Positions 1 through 7,440 of a stretch of 61,090 bases of DNA are shown piece after piece. Position 1 is the stretch's first letter. Each line of letters opens with the position of its first letter. The stretch covers positions 1-61,090 of the forward strand of contig JAKASE010000012.1 in the NCBI GenBank assembly GCA_021819135.1, given 5' to 3'. A program made the translations under genes and the position numbers. The notes beneath the pieces are model-generated. The model was given only the letters and a program-made list of their open reading frames with translations. It had not been told where the DNA came from and did no database searches. The DNA is from Thermoplasmata archaeon. Its GTDB lineage: Archaea > Thermoplasmatota > Thermoplasmata > Lutacidiplasmatales > UBA184.

Positions 1-111
1 CGAGCGCGAGTGGTGAACGAGCTGCGACGATGGACGCGGGACGTGGAATGGTGGGAAGTGGATCTCACCGCCCGTCAGGAGCGACGCCTTCGGCTCGGGA
101 ACACAGACTAG
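1..111 (+). CDS. 3' end of an unidentified gene (partial)
   Basis: An open frame enters from the left edge and ends at TAG 109-111, giving the last 36 residues of a protein rich in Arg, Trp and Glu. Third codon positions are mostly G or C, as in the surrounding genes. No family can be recognised from so little sequence. It lies upstream of glycosyltransferase genes on the same strand, so it may belong to the same surface-glycan group, but that is inference. Confidence 0.4.
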   Translation, partial: RARVVNELRRWTRDVEWWEVDLTARQERRLRLGNTD

Positions 112-330
112 GTTTTGTCCCAAACTCTCGGAGGGCCCCCAGGCGCTAGACCGGGAGTCGCCCCGAGCCCGTCCTTCGGGGCGCGGACGGCCCCGCCCTA
201 CGGCCTTGCGGGGGCGCCCGACCCGGATGCGATGGGATCCCAAGCGTCGGGCATCCTCCCGTCACCTAGTTATTCGGTCGGCGCACTTCGCGAGGACGGG
301 AAGGGGCTCCGGGCCCGCTCCGGCATCACC

Positions 331-1173
331 ATGGGGACGGTCGTCGTGGAGATCGCGGTCAAGGACGACGTGCGTCTGCTGAAGGCGCTCGAGTCACTGG
401 CCGCCCAGACCCGTCCCCCCGACCACGTGCTGGTCGCCGCCTCCCCGAAGACCCCGGAGGCGCTCGCCGAGGCCGCGACCTCGCGATGGCCGGCGATCCA
501 CGTGGAGCTCGTACGGTTTCCGGGAGGACCGGTGGATGCGCGGACCCTCTCTCTCCCCTACCTGCGGGAGGAGACCACCGCGTTCCTCGACTCGGACGAG
601 ATCGCGCCGCCGGATTGGCTCGCCACGATCGTCCGGCCGATCGAGGAGGGACGCGCCGGCTATGTGGGCGGACCGACCCGACCGCTCCGGGCCGCCGAGA
701 ACCCGATCGAACGATATTACGAGCTCCTCGAAGTGGCGATCTACGACGACCTCGTGCGATCGAGCGTCACGTACCTCCCGCTCGGGAACTCCGCGTGGCC
801 CACTCGCCTCCTCCGTGAGTTCGGCTTCGACCCCCGCGTGACCGCCGAGGACCACGACCTCGAGACCCGGGTCCAGCGGGCGGGATACCGGGGTCTCTAC
901 CTCCCGGAGGCGTGGGTCTACCATGACAAGAGCAACGAGACGAGCTACGTGCGGTGGGCCCGCAAGCGCTACCTCTACCTCTTCCAGATGGCGATGTCGA
1001 TGATCAAGAACCGCGAGCTCTCGCACCGGCTCGCCGAGCGACGCCGGCCGGTCCGTCACCCCCTCCGGTACGTCGAGGCGGTGATGAAGCCGTTCGCGCT
1101 CGTCCACGCCTGGATCCGCTGGTCCCGGGTCGGCGACCGCCCGCCGGCACGACCCCCCCGAGCCCCCGGTTAG
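331..1173 (+). CDS. Family 2 glycosyltransferase
   Basis: A 280-residue protein with the GT-A fold of family 2 glycosyltransferases, which transfer a sugar from a nucleotide-sugar to a lipid or glycan acceptor. The N-terminal strand is followed by a 'SLAAQTRPPD' segment typical of the family. The metal-binding DxD equivalent is DSDE at residues 87-90, and an ED pair (163-164, in EDHDLETR) fits the catalytic base region. The frame is open back to 115, but the upstream part is Pro/Gly/Arg-rich and unlike the family, so ATG 331 is chosen. No clear membrane span is seen. The neighbouring GT4 and epimerase genes suggest extracellular polysaccharide or protein glycosylation. Acceptor and donor cannot be told. 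Confidence 0.8.
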   Translation: MGTVVVEIAVKDDVRLLKALESLAAQTRPPDHVLVAASPKTPEALAEAATSRWPAIHVELVRFPGGPVDARTLSLPYLREETTAFLDSDEIAPPDWLATIVRPIEEGRAGYVGGPTRPLRAAENPIERYYELLEVAIYDDLVRSSVTYLPLGNSAWPTRLLREFGFDPRVTAEDHDLETRVQRAGYRGLYLPEAWVYHDKSNETSYVRWARKRYLYLFQMAMSMIKNRELSHRLAERRRPVRHPLRYVEAVMKPFALVHAWIRWSRVGDRPPARPPRAPG

Positions 1174-1267
1174 GTGTGCGTCCCGCTCCGGCGGGATTCT
1201 CCGGGGGGCCGGCCCGTCCCCGGCCCTCGACCCCAAGGGCTTTTTCGGGGAGTCCGGTGCACCGCCC

Positions 1268-2323
1268 GTGCGGGTCGCGCTGATCGGAGGCGGGGTGCAG
1301 CCGATCCCTCCGACCGGCTACGGCGCGGTGGAACGGATCCTGGCCGACCTTCGTGCGGCCCTGGAGGCGGCCGGTCACGAGGCGTTCGTGGTGAACCGGG
1401 TCCGTCGGCGACGGACCCGGGACGAGTACCCGTTCGCATGGGAGCTGCCGCGACTCCTCCGCGCCGAACGGTACGACGTCCTCCATGCGCACACCCCGGT
1501 GGTCGCGAACCGCCTCGCCGGGATCGGATCACCCTACGTGTACACCTCGCATTCCCGCCACTGGTACTACCGCGAGCAGTGGACCCACCGGTGGGGCTAC
1601 TGGCTCGAGCGGCGGGCGGTGCGACGGGCCCGGGCGGTGATCGCATTGACCGCTCCGCTCGCGGAGACCATGCGCGATGCGGTCCGTCCCCCGCTGCCGC
1701 CGATCTCCGTCGTCCCGTTCGGGGTCGACACCGCGCGGTTCGCGCCCGACTGGACCGCGCGGACGGGACGGAGGGCGCTCGGCGTCGGCGTGATCGCCCC
1801 GTTCAAGCGCTGGCTCGTGGCCGCCGAAGCGCTCCGGGGGACCGGGGTGACGCTCTCGATCGCCGGTCCGGTGGTGTCGGCGGAATACGCCGAGCGCGTG
1901 CGGGCATGCGGGGACCACGTGGAGCTCCTCGGGGAGATCTCCGGGGAGGAGCTCGTGCGACGGTACGCCGAGAGCGACTTCCTGGTGCATCCGAGCGCGG
2001 TCGAGATCCTATCGGCGACGGTGCTCGAGGCGCTCTCGGCCGGCCTGCCGGTCCTGGGAGGGACCGCGGTCCGAGGGGTCGTCGACGAAGGCGTCACCGG
2101 CTGGGGGATCCCCGGCGACGACCTCGAGCTCGCCCGCGGCCTGCGGGAGCGCGCTCAGGAGCTGGTCGCTCGGGAGGAGGAGCGGCGAGCGATGGGGGAA
2201 GCCGCGCGGAGCTCCGCCGAACACCGGTACGCCTGGCCCCGGATCGTCGCGCAGCACCTCGAGGTCTACCGTGCCGTCATCGGCGAGACCGCGCCGGCGG
2301 GCGCCGGATCGATCGCGCGCTAG
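1268..2323 (+). CDS. Family 4 glycosyltransferase (GT-B)
   Basis: A 351-residue GT-B enzyme. The N-terminus opens with MRVALIGGG and a glycine-rich acceptor loop (TGYGAVER, about 17-24). The nucleotide-sugar side has PFGVDTARF and an E-x7-E region near 245-253 (VEILSATVLEAL), as in retaining family 4 transferases. The start is GTG 1268, which places the first beta strand at the terminus. The stop overlaps by a few bases the stop of the convergent epimerase gene. It probably acts in the cytosol on a growing glycan. Its specificity is unknown. Confidence 0.82.
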   Translation: MRVALIGGGVQPIPPTGYGAVERILADLRAALEAAGHEAFVVNRVRRRRTRDEYPFAWELPRLLRAERYDVLHAHTPVVANRLAGIGSPYVYTSHSRHWYYREQWTHRWGYWLERRAVRRARAVIALTAPLAETMRDAVRPPLPPISVVPFGVDTARFAPDWTARTGRRALGVGVIAPFKRWLVAAEALRGTGVTLSIAGPVVSAEYAERVRACGDHVELLGEISGEELVRRYAESDFLVHPSAVEILSATVLEALSAGLPVLGGTAVRGVVDEGVTGWGIPGDDLELARGLRERAQELVAREEERRAMGEAARSSAEHRYAWPRIVAQHLEVYRAVIGETAPAGAGSIAR

Positions 2324-3288
2324 GTCCGGGACGCGCGCGCCCGCTGCATCTCGGCGATCGTATGGTCGATCGCGCCCGAGCTCGAGAACCGGGGCGCCCA
2401 GCCGAGCGCCTCGAGCTTGTCGATCGCGAGGAGCTGCTGGGGGACGTCGCCCGCCCATCCCCGCTCTCCGCCCGTGTACTCGACGCGGGCCGTCCCGCCG
2501 TGGGCGGCAACGACCTTCTCCGCAATCTCGCGGACCGAGGTCCGGTCCCGGGTCCCCAGGTTGTAGATGTTCACGAGCTCGGTCGCGCGCTCGTTCACGC
2601 GGAGCATCGCGTCGACGCAGTCCTCGGTCCGCAGGTAGCTCTTGGACTGGCGGCCATCCCCCAGGACCTCGAGCCGTCGGGGGTCCCGCCGGAGCTTCTC
2701 GAAGAAGTCGTAGAGGACGCCATGGGTCATCGCCGGGCCGATGATGTTCGCGAAACGGAAGAGGTACGACCGGATGCCGTACATGTGCGCGTACGCCGAG
2801 ATCATCGCCTCCCCGGCGAGCTTCGCTGCCCCGTAGAGCGATTCCGGCTCGAGCGGACCGTAGTCCTCCGGGGTCGGGAACCGTTTCGGGAACCCATAGA
2901 CCACGCTGGACGAGGAGAAGAGAACGCGAGGCACGTCGTACCGGCGGGCGGCCTCGAGCACGCGGAACGTCGCGACGGTGCCGTCGGCGAAGTCGATCTC
3001 GGGGTCCTTCGATCCCTTCTGGATGTCGGTGTTCGCCGCGAAGTGCCACACCTCCGAGGCGCCCCGGAACAGGTCGGAATACGTCGAGGGCTCCCGCAGG
3101 TCGGCGACCGTCAGCCGGCAGTTCCGCGCGTTCCCGGCCTCGGCGAGGTGCTCGCGGCGCCCGGTCGACAGGTTGTCGATGACCCGCACCTCGATGCCCC
3201 GTCCGACCAGGACGCGGACCAGCCAGGAACCGATCGCACCCGCTCCGCCCGTGACCACCACGGGTCCCGCGCGCGTGGGCCGCTCCAT
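2320..3288 (-). CDS. NAD-dependent sugar-nucleotide epimerase/dehydratase
   Basis: A 322-residue extended short-chain dehydrogenase. The Rossmann motif TGGAGAIG is at 13-20, SSSVVYG at 126-132 and the catalytic Y152-x3-K156 in YGAAKLAGE. Length and motifs match the UDP-glucose 4-epimerase family, which changes the stereochemistry of UDP-sugars through a 4-keto intermediate. Related dehydratases share these motifs, so the exact reaction is open. Convergent with a GT4 and near a GT2, it likely supplies an activated sugar for glycan synthesis. A TATA-like element lies about 27 bp upstream of the ATG, so the transcript is probably leaderless. Confidence 0.85.
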   Translation of the reverse strand: MERPTRAGPVVVTGGAGAIGSWLVRVLVGRGIEVRVIDNLSTGRREHLAEAGNARNCRLTVADLREPSTYSDLFRGASEVWHFAANTDIQKGSKDPEIDFADGTVATFRVLEAARRYDVPRVLFSSSSVVYGFPKRFPTPEDYGPLEPESLYGAAKLAGEAMISAYAHMYGIRSYLFRFANIIGPAMTHGVLYDFFEKLRRDPRRLEVLGDGRQSKSYLRTEDCVDAMLRVNERATELVNIYNLGTRDRTSVREIAEKVVAAHGGTARVEYTGGERGWAGDVPQQLLAIDKLEALGWAPRFSSSGAIDHTIAEMQRARASRT

Positions 3289-3310
3289 CGAAGGGCGCGA
3301 GTCAGGGAAG

Positions 3311-3320
3311 CATATATAAA
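3311..3320. promoter_or_regulatory. Shared TATA-like element between divergent genes
   Basis: CATATATAAA is the most A/T-rich stretch here. Read on the minus strand it is about 27 bp from the epimerase ATG, the spacing expected for a leaderless archaeal transcript. Read on the plus strand it is about 50 bp before the 74-residue gene, leaving room for a short leader with a GGAGGG ribosome-binding site at 3352-3357. Confidence 0.6.
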
Positions 3321-3367
3321 CCGACGGAGGCCTAAACGCCCACCATCGACCGGAGGGTCGGGGGACG

Positions 3368-3592
3368 ATGCGTACCTACGTCCGGATGACCTTCCACTCC
3401 GAAGGCGCGAACCCGCTGAAGGTGCTCGAGGCCATGAAGCTCCTAGGCTTCGAGGAGTCGATGGGGATGCACGACTTCGTCTACAAGTGGAAGGAAAAAG
3501 CGTCGCTCGACGAGGTCATCCACCTGATGACCGAGATGCACGAACGCCTGAAGGGGCTCGACGTGCACTACGAGATAACCACGATTTCCTAA
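3368..3592 (+). CDS. Small uncharacterised protein (74 aa)
   Basis: A compact alpha/beta protein with no recognised family. The N-terminus is a likely beta strand (MRTYVRMTFHSE), followed by a helix (PLKVLEAMKLLGFEES), a KWKEK strand, a helix (SLDEVIHLMTEMHERL) and a last strand (VHYEITTIS). A beta-alpha-beta-alpha-beta layout of this size resembles small ligand-binding or ferredoxin-like folds, but that is only a shape argument. Codon use matches the neighbours and a GGAGGG site sits about 10 bp before ATG, so it is probably translated. It is followed after 16 bp by a winged-helix gene on the same strand. Confidence 0.6.
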   Translation: MRTYVRMTFHSEGANPLKVLEAMKLLGFEESMGMHDFVYKWKEKASLDEVIHLMTEMHERLKGLDVHYEITTIS

Positions 3593-3608
3593 TCCACGCA
3601 GCGGATGG

Positions 3609-4004
3609 GTGATGCCGCGGGAGTACCTCGATCGGCTCGAGCGGATGTTGTTGCTGCACCTCCTGGAGCACCGGGGGCAGCAGATCCGGTTCGAGGCGTC
3701 CCAGTGGACGACCGAGTTCGGCATCGCCCGTAAGTTCGCGAGCGAGGACCCGGGCGACCTCAAGACCGCCCTGCGCACCCTCGAGATGTCCCGGATGATC
3801 TACCGGCGGACGCAGTACGTGGTCGGGTACTCCGAGCCGAAGCACGTCTTCTCCCTGACGGCGACCGGCCACCGCAAGGCCCTCGAGTTCTTGCGCGAGG
3901 ACAACGGAGGCAGCCTGCCCGCGAACGGCACGGAACCGGCCCCGGGCCCCGACGGTTCTCCGGAGGGGAACCTGCCCTCCTTCCCCCACGCCCCCGGCGC
4001 GTAG
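3609..4004 (+). CDS. Winged-helix DNA-binding protein
   Basis: A 131-residue protein. Residues about 5-95 have the helix pattern of a winged helix-turn-helix: a helix in EYLDRLERMLLLHLLEH, a second with WTTEFGIARKFA, and a recognition-like helix in LKTALRTLEMSRMIYRR. A wing-like YVVGYSEPKHVFSLT segment and a closing helix (GHRKALEFL) follow. The last 35 residues are a Gly/Pro-rich tail. GTG 3609 and ATG 3612 are adjacent possible starts. It could be a local transcription regulator; no target is evident. Likely co-transcribed with the genes on either side. Confidence 0.6.
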   Translation: MMPREYLDRLERMLLLHLLEHRGQQIRFEASQWTTEFGIARKFASEDPGDLKTALRTLEMSRMIYRRTQYVVGYSEPKHVFSLTATGHRKALEFLREDNGGSLPANGTEPAPGPDGSPEGNLPSFPHAPGA

Positions 4005-4016
4005 GGCCGGGGCCCG

Positions 4017-4568
4017 ATGACCGTTCTCGAGGGGACCGCGGTCCGTCTCCGCCCCCTCCGGCCGGCGGAGTATCCGACCGTGATGGCGTGGTACCAGGAT
4101 CCGGAGGCGGTCGCCCCCCACGACCGGTACCTCGTCGACACGCTCGAGGGGCTCGCCCGGGCGGTCGAGTCGGCCGAGGGGGATCCCGGTTCGGTCGCGC
4201 CCCGGTTCGCGATCGAACGCCGGACGGACGGGACCCTGGTCGGTCTCCTCGGATACTATCGGGCCCACCCGGTCCTGGAATACCTGGACCTCTGGTATCT
4301 CATCGGGGACCGGACGGCCCGGGGCCAGGGCCTGGGGCGCGAGGCGGTCGAGCGGCTGGTCGACCACCTCTTCCGGACCACGTCCGTCGAGAGGATCGGC
4401 GCGGCGATCGACGCCCAGAACGAGGCGTCGTGCCGGTTGGTCGACCGTCTCGGATTCCGGCTCGAAGGGACGCTCCGCTCCGCGCTGTTCCACCATGGTC
4501 GGTGGCATGACGTGCGGGTCTACGGGGTCACCCGTCCGGAATGGGACGGTCGGGCTCCGCGAGCGTGA
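4017..4568 (+). CDS. GNAT-family N-acetyltransferase (RimJ/RimL-like)
   Basis: A 183-residue Gcn5-related acetyltransferase. It starts with VRLRPLRPAEYPTVMAWYQDPE, typical of the RimJ/RimL/SpeG subgroup. It carries the acetyl-CoA binding loop with a Gly-rich RGQGLGREAV segment near 102-111, followed by 'IDAQNEASCRLVDRLGFRLEG', a hallmark of N-terminal or ribosomal-protein acetyltransferases. It moves an acetyl group from acetyl-CoA to an amine; the target is unknown. It starts 12 bp after the winged-helix gene, and its 3' end overlaps the convergent alaX gene by 41 bp. Confidence 0.8.
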   Translation: MTVLEGTAVRLRPLRPAEYPTVMAWYQDPEAVAPHDRYLVDTLEGLARAVESAEGDPGSVAPRFAIERRTDGTLVGLLGYYRAHPVLEYLDLWYLIGDRTARGQGLGREAVERLVDHLFRTTSVERIGAAIDAQNEASCRLVDRLGFRLEGTLRSALFHHGRWHDVRVYGVTRPEWDGRAPRA

Positions 4569-5286
4569 ACCCGATCCGCACGGACCCGTCCGTGTTGCGG
4601 TAGGGCGCCGCGAACCGGAGCGGTCCGATCTCCCCGGTGGAGCGCACGTGCGTTCCTCCGCACGGACAGATGTCCGCCCCTTCGATCTCGATGACCCGGA
4701 CCGGATCGACGTGGGGCGCGAGGGGCACGAGGCCGGAACGGCGGGACGTCGGATGGCCGTCCCACTCGGAACGGGGGATCGCCCGGATCGAGACCGGCCG
4801 AACGTTCCTTAGCTCGTCGCCCACCGCCTGGGACACCGCGTCGACCGCGTCGTCCGGGAGGGAGGCCTCGAGGTCGATCGTCGCCCCGATCCCGCTCAGG
4901 TTGGCGTGGCGGGTGCGGAGCCCCGTCCGCTCGAAGACCATCGCGCTCACGAGGTGCTGCGCGGTGTGCAGCCGCATGTGACGGTGGCGACGGGCCCAGT
5001 CGATCCGTCCTTCGACCTCGGCGCCGAGGGCCAGCCCCTTCCCGCCTCCGCCCCGGGGGCGGAGGCGATGGAGCACCGAAGCGCCGGACTTCGACACGTC
5101 CACGACCTCCATCGGGGCGGAGTCCCCGACCGTGAGGCTCCCCCGGTCCCCGGGCTGGCCCCCTCCCATCGGGTAGAAATAGGTCCGGTCGAGAACGACC
5201 GCCCCGGGCGGGAGCGCGGTGACCCGGGCCGTGAACGTGCGGACGTACGCGGACGCCATGTCGGTGAGGTAGGCGAGATCGGTCAC
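4528..5286 (-). CDS. alaX: Alanyl-tRNA editing protein AlaX
   Basis: A 252-residue free-standing editing domain related to AlaRS, which hydrolyses mischarged Ser- or Gly-tRNA(Ala). GGGQ at 41-44, the zinc-binding HxxxH (HTAQH, 107-111) and CPCGGTH with C209 and H213 are all present, so the metal site looks complete. The GTG start at 5286 gives the family's usual opening, TDLAYLTDM. Starting at the next ATG (5259) would lose that first strand. The length fits an AlaX-M/L type with a short C-terminal extension. It is divergent from pcna. Confidence 0.85.
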   Translation of the reverse strand: MTDLAYLTDMASAYVRTFTARVTALPPGAVVLDRTYFYPMGGGQPGDRGSLTVGDSAPMEVVDVSKSGASVLHRLRPRGGGGKGLALGAEVEGRIDWARRHRHMRLHTAQHLVSAMVFERTGLRTRHANLSGIGATIDLEASLPDDAVDAVSQAVGDELRNVRPVSIRAIPRSEWDGHPTSRRSGLVPLAPHVDPVRVIEIEGADICPCGGTHVRSTGEIGPLRFAAPYRNTDGSVRIGFTLAEPDRPIPDG

Positions 5287-5344
5287 GGAGGGCGATGGCC
5301 GTGAGGGCGGATGGGGCTTGCGACTCTCCTCGGAGGTCCGGAAT

Positions 5345-5354
5345 CCTTTTAGAG
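5345..5354 (+). promoter_or_regulatory. TATA-like box of pcna
   Basis: CCTTTTAGAG is an A/T-rich island centred about 34 bp before the GTG start of the sliding clamp gene and outside the alaX frame. It suggests a very short leader. Confidence 0.45.
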
Positions 5355-5383
5355 GGGGTCGATGTGCGCCGCCGAGGATTTCC

Positions 5384-6115
5384 GTGTTCAAGCTCCGGAT
5401 CAAGATGGAGAACCTCCGCGAGGTCGTCGAGGTCGTCTCGACCCTCGTCAGCGAGGTCAAGCTGAGCATCTCGAAGGACGGTCTCGAGGCGAAGGCGGTC
5501 GATCCGTCCCACGTCGCGATGCTCGTCCTCAAGCTCCAGAAGGGCGTCTTCGAGGAGTTCACTGGAGAGCCGACCGACATCGGGGTCGATGTCGAGAAGC
5601 TCAAGGAGGTGCTCCGCCTCTCGAAGCCGGGCGACATCATCGACCTTCAGTTCGACGGCAAGAACCGCCTGGTCGCCGGGGTCGGCCGACTCACGCGCCA
5701 GATGGCGGTCGTGGACCCCGCGGGGATCACCGACCCCAAGGTCCCGAACGTCAGCCCGCCGGCCAGCGTCACCCTCAAGACCGAGGACATGCGCCAGGGG
5801 ATCCGGGGGAGCGAGAGCTTCACCGACCATGTGACGCTGAGCCTCGAGACGGACGGCTTCACGATGCACTCCGAGGGTGACACCGACCGGCTCGACCTCA
5901 AGATCCCGAAGGAGAGCCTGACCCGGCTCGACGTGAAGGAGCCGGTGAAGAGCATGTACCCGCTCGACTTCTTCTCCGCGATGGTGAAGTCGATCGGGGC
6001 CGAGGAGACGACCCTCCACGTCGGGAACGAGTACCCGCTCAAGGTCGAGTTCGCGATGGGAGCCGGTCGCGGCGAGGGCCGCTACCTGCTCGCGCCTCGC
6101 GTCGAAGAGGATTGA
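5384..6115 (+). CDS. pcn: DNA polymerase sliding clamp (PCNA)
   Basis: A 243-residue clamp subunit that should form a homotrimeric ring around DNA and tether polymerase, FEN1, ligase and other partners. The two repeated PCNA folds are evident: MFKLRIKMENLREVVE at the start, AVDPSHVAML near 38-47, and a second domain opening near residue 125. The start is GTG 5384. An earlier ATG would add 22 residues unlike the family, and the chosen start gives the expected length of about 245 residues. The C-terminal LLAPRVEED matches the usual end after the P-R-x-E segment. Only one clamp gene is present in the window. Confidence 0.92.
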   Translation: MFKLRIKMENLREVVEVVSTLVSEVKLSISKDGLEAKAVDPSHVAMLVLKLQKGVFEEFTGEPTDIGVDVEKLKEVLRLSKPGDIIDLQFDGKNRLVAGVGRLTRQMAVVDPAGITDPKVPNVSPPASVTLKTEDMRQGIRGSESFTDHVTLSLETDGFTMHSEGDTDRLDLKIPKESLTRLDVKEPVKSMYPLDFFSAMVKSIGAEETTLHVGNEYPLKVEFAMGAGRGEGRYLLAPRVEED

Positions 6116-6176
6116 CGGGCCCGACCGCCCCCCCGGTCGCCGTCCCGTTCGGGAATGCGGGGACGGGTGCGCTACC

Positions 6177-6184
6177 TTCTTAAT
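6177..6184 (+). promoter_or_regulatory. TATA-like box of the thiolase gene
   Basis: TTCTTAAT lies about 24 bp before ATG 6205. This fits a leaderless transcript and supports ATG 6205 over the in-frame GTG at 6187. Confidence 0.5.
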
Positions 6185-6204
6185 CCGTGGCCGGTCGTAC
6201 GGCC

Positions 6205-7410
6205 ATGAGCGCCGCCCCTTCTTCGCGCGTGGCGATCCTCTCGGCGGTGCGGACCCCCATCGGACGATTCGGGGGTGCGCTCCGAGAACTCTCGGCCGCC
6301 CAGCTGGGGGCCCACGCGACCCGCGCCGCGATCGAGCAGGCCGGGCTCACCCCCGATCGGATCGACGAGGTCCTGTTCGGGGAGGTCATCCAGGCCGGCG
6401 CGGGGCAGAACCCGGCCCGGCAGGTACTGCGGGGGGCCGGTGTGCCGGATTCGGTCGGCGCAGTGACCGTCAACATGGTCTGCGGCTCGGGCATGAAGGC
6501 GCTTCATCTCGGGTACCTTTCCATCCGCGCGGGCGAGCGCGACCGGGTCGTCGTGGGCGGGATGGAGAGCATGTCGAACGCTCCGTACCTTGTCGAAGGG
6601 TCGGTCCGATGGGGGACCCGACCGGGGCCCCGGACCCTCTTCGACGCGATGCAGTACGACGGGCTCATCGACGCCTACGAGGACCACGAGATCATGGGGC
6701 TCACGGGCGAGCGCATCGCGAAGAAGTTCGGCCTCTCCCGGACGGAGAACGATGCCTTCGCCCTCCGCAGCAACCTCCGGGCCTCCCGGGCGAGCGCGGA
6801 CGGGACGTTCGCGAGCGAGATCGTCCCCGTGCCCGGCACCCTCACCCCGGGCGGGGTCGGCCTCGAGCGGGACGAGGCCCCGCGTGGCGACACGACGATG
6901 GACAAGCTCTCGCGCCTGAAACCGGCCTTCGCGGCCGAGGGGGTCCTCACCGCCGGCAATTCCTCCAAGCTCTCCGACGGGGCGGCGGCGCTGGTCCTCG
7001 CGAGCGAGGCCGAGGTCGAACGCTCGGGCGTCCGGCCGATCGCGTGGGTGCACTCGATCGCGGAGAGCGGGGTCCATCCCCGGGATGTGATGGAGTCGCC
7101 GATCCCCACCGTGCGACGACACCTGGAGAAGACCGGCCTCTCTCCGCGGGATTTCGACCGGGTCGAGCACAACGAGGCGTACGCCTCGGCGTCCCTCGCG
7201 GTACAGAAGAGCTTCGGGTTCACCGAGGAGCAGTTCAACGTCTACGGGGGCGCGGTCGCGCTGGGCCATCCGCTCGGCGCGAGCGGGGCGCGGATCATCG
7301 TGACGCTCCTTAACGCCCTGAAGCGTGGGCACGGCCACCGGGGGCTTGCGACCCTGTGCATGGGCGGCGGCAACGGTCTCAGCACGATCGTCGAGCGGGC
7401 GCCCGACTAG
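6205..7410 (+). CDS. Acetyl-CoA acetyltransferase (thiolase)
   Basis: A 401-residue classical thiolase that condenses or cleaves acyl-CoA. All catalytic parts are visible: nucleophile C93 in NMVCGSGMKAL, the HNEAYA segment at 322, GHPLGASG with H355, and C385 in LCMGGGNG. It could make acetoacetyl-CoA for the mevalonate pathway or take part in beta-oxidation. This matters because the second thiolase in the window, beside HMG-CoA synthase, lacks these residues. It stands alone in front of an unusual CTAG-rich intergenic element and is convergent with cysS. Confidence 0.9.
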   Translation: MSAAPSSRVAILSAVRTPIGRFGGALRELSAAQLGAHATRAAIEQAGLTPDRIDEVLFGEVIQAGAGQNPARQVLRGAGVPDSVGAVTVNMVCGSGMKALHLGYLSIRAGERDRVVVGGMESMSNAPYLVEGSVRWGTRPGPRTLFDAMQYDGLIDAYEDHEIMGLTGERIAKKFGLSRTENDAFALRSNLRASRASADGTFASEIVPVPGTLTPGGVGLERDEAPRGDTTMDKLSRLKPAFAAEGVLTAGNSSKLSDGAAALVLASEAEVERSGVRPIAWVHSIAESGVHPRDVMESPIPTVRRHLEKTGLSPRDFDRVEHNEAYASASLAVQKSFGFTEEQFNVYGGAVALGHPLGASGARIIVTLLNALKRGHGHRGLATLCMGGGNGLSTIVERAPD

Positions 7411-7440
7411 ACTGGACTAGATTAGTCTAGACCAGACTAG
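7407..7440. repeat. CTAG-periodic imperfect palindrome between convergent genes
   Basis: Four CTAG tetramers begin at 7407, 7417, 7427 and 7437, exactly 10 bp apart. The whole stretch is an interrupted inverted repeat whose arms match at all but two positions in the outer 14. It holds the TAG stops of both the thiolase gene (7408-7410) and the convergent cysS gene (7437-7439). It may act as a two-way terminator or protein-binding site; the sequence alone does not decide. Confidence 0.7.

Noticed and set aside
1174-3612. A very long plus-strand open frame over the GT4 and epimerase genes
   Set aside because: The translation is Arg/Pro/Gly-rich low complexity with no family match, and it runs across two genes with clear motifs. 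It is a shadow caused by high GC.
5320-5345. Another GGAGAGT motif (minus strand) suggesting a third T-loop intron
   Set aside because: No TTCAAA and no T-stem partner lie at the required distance, so it is a chance match before alaX.
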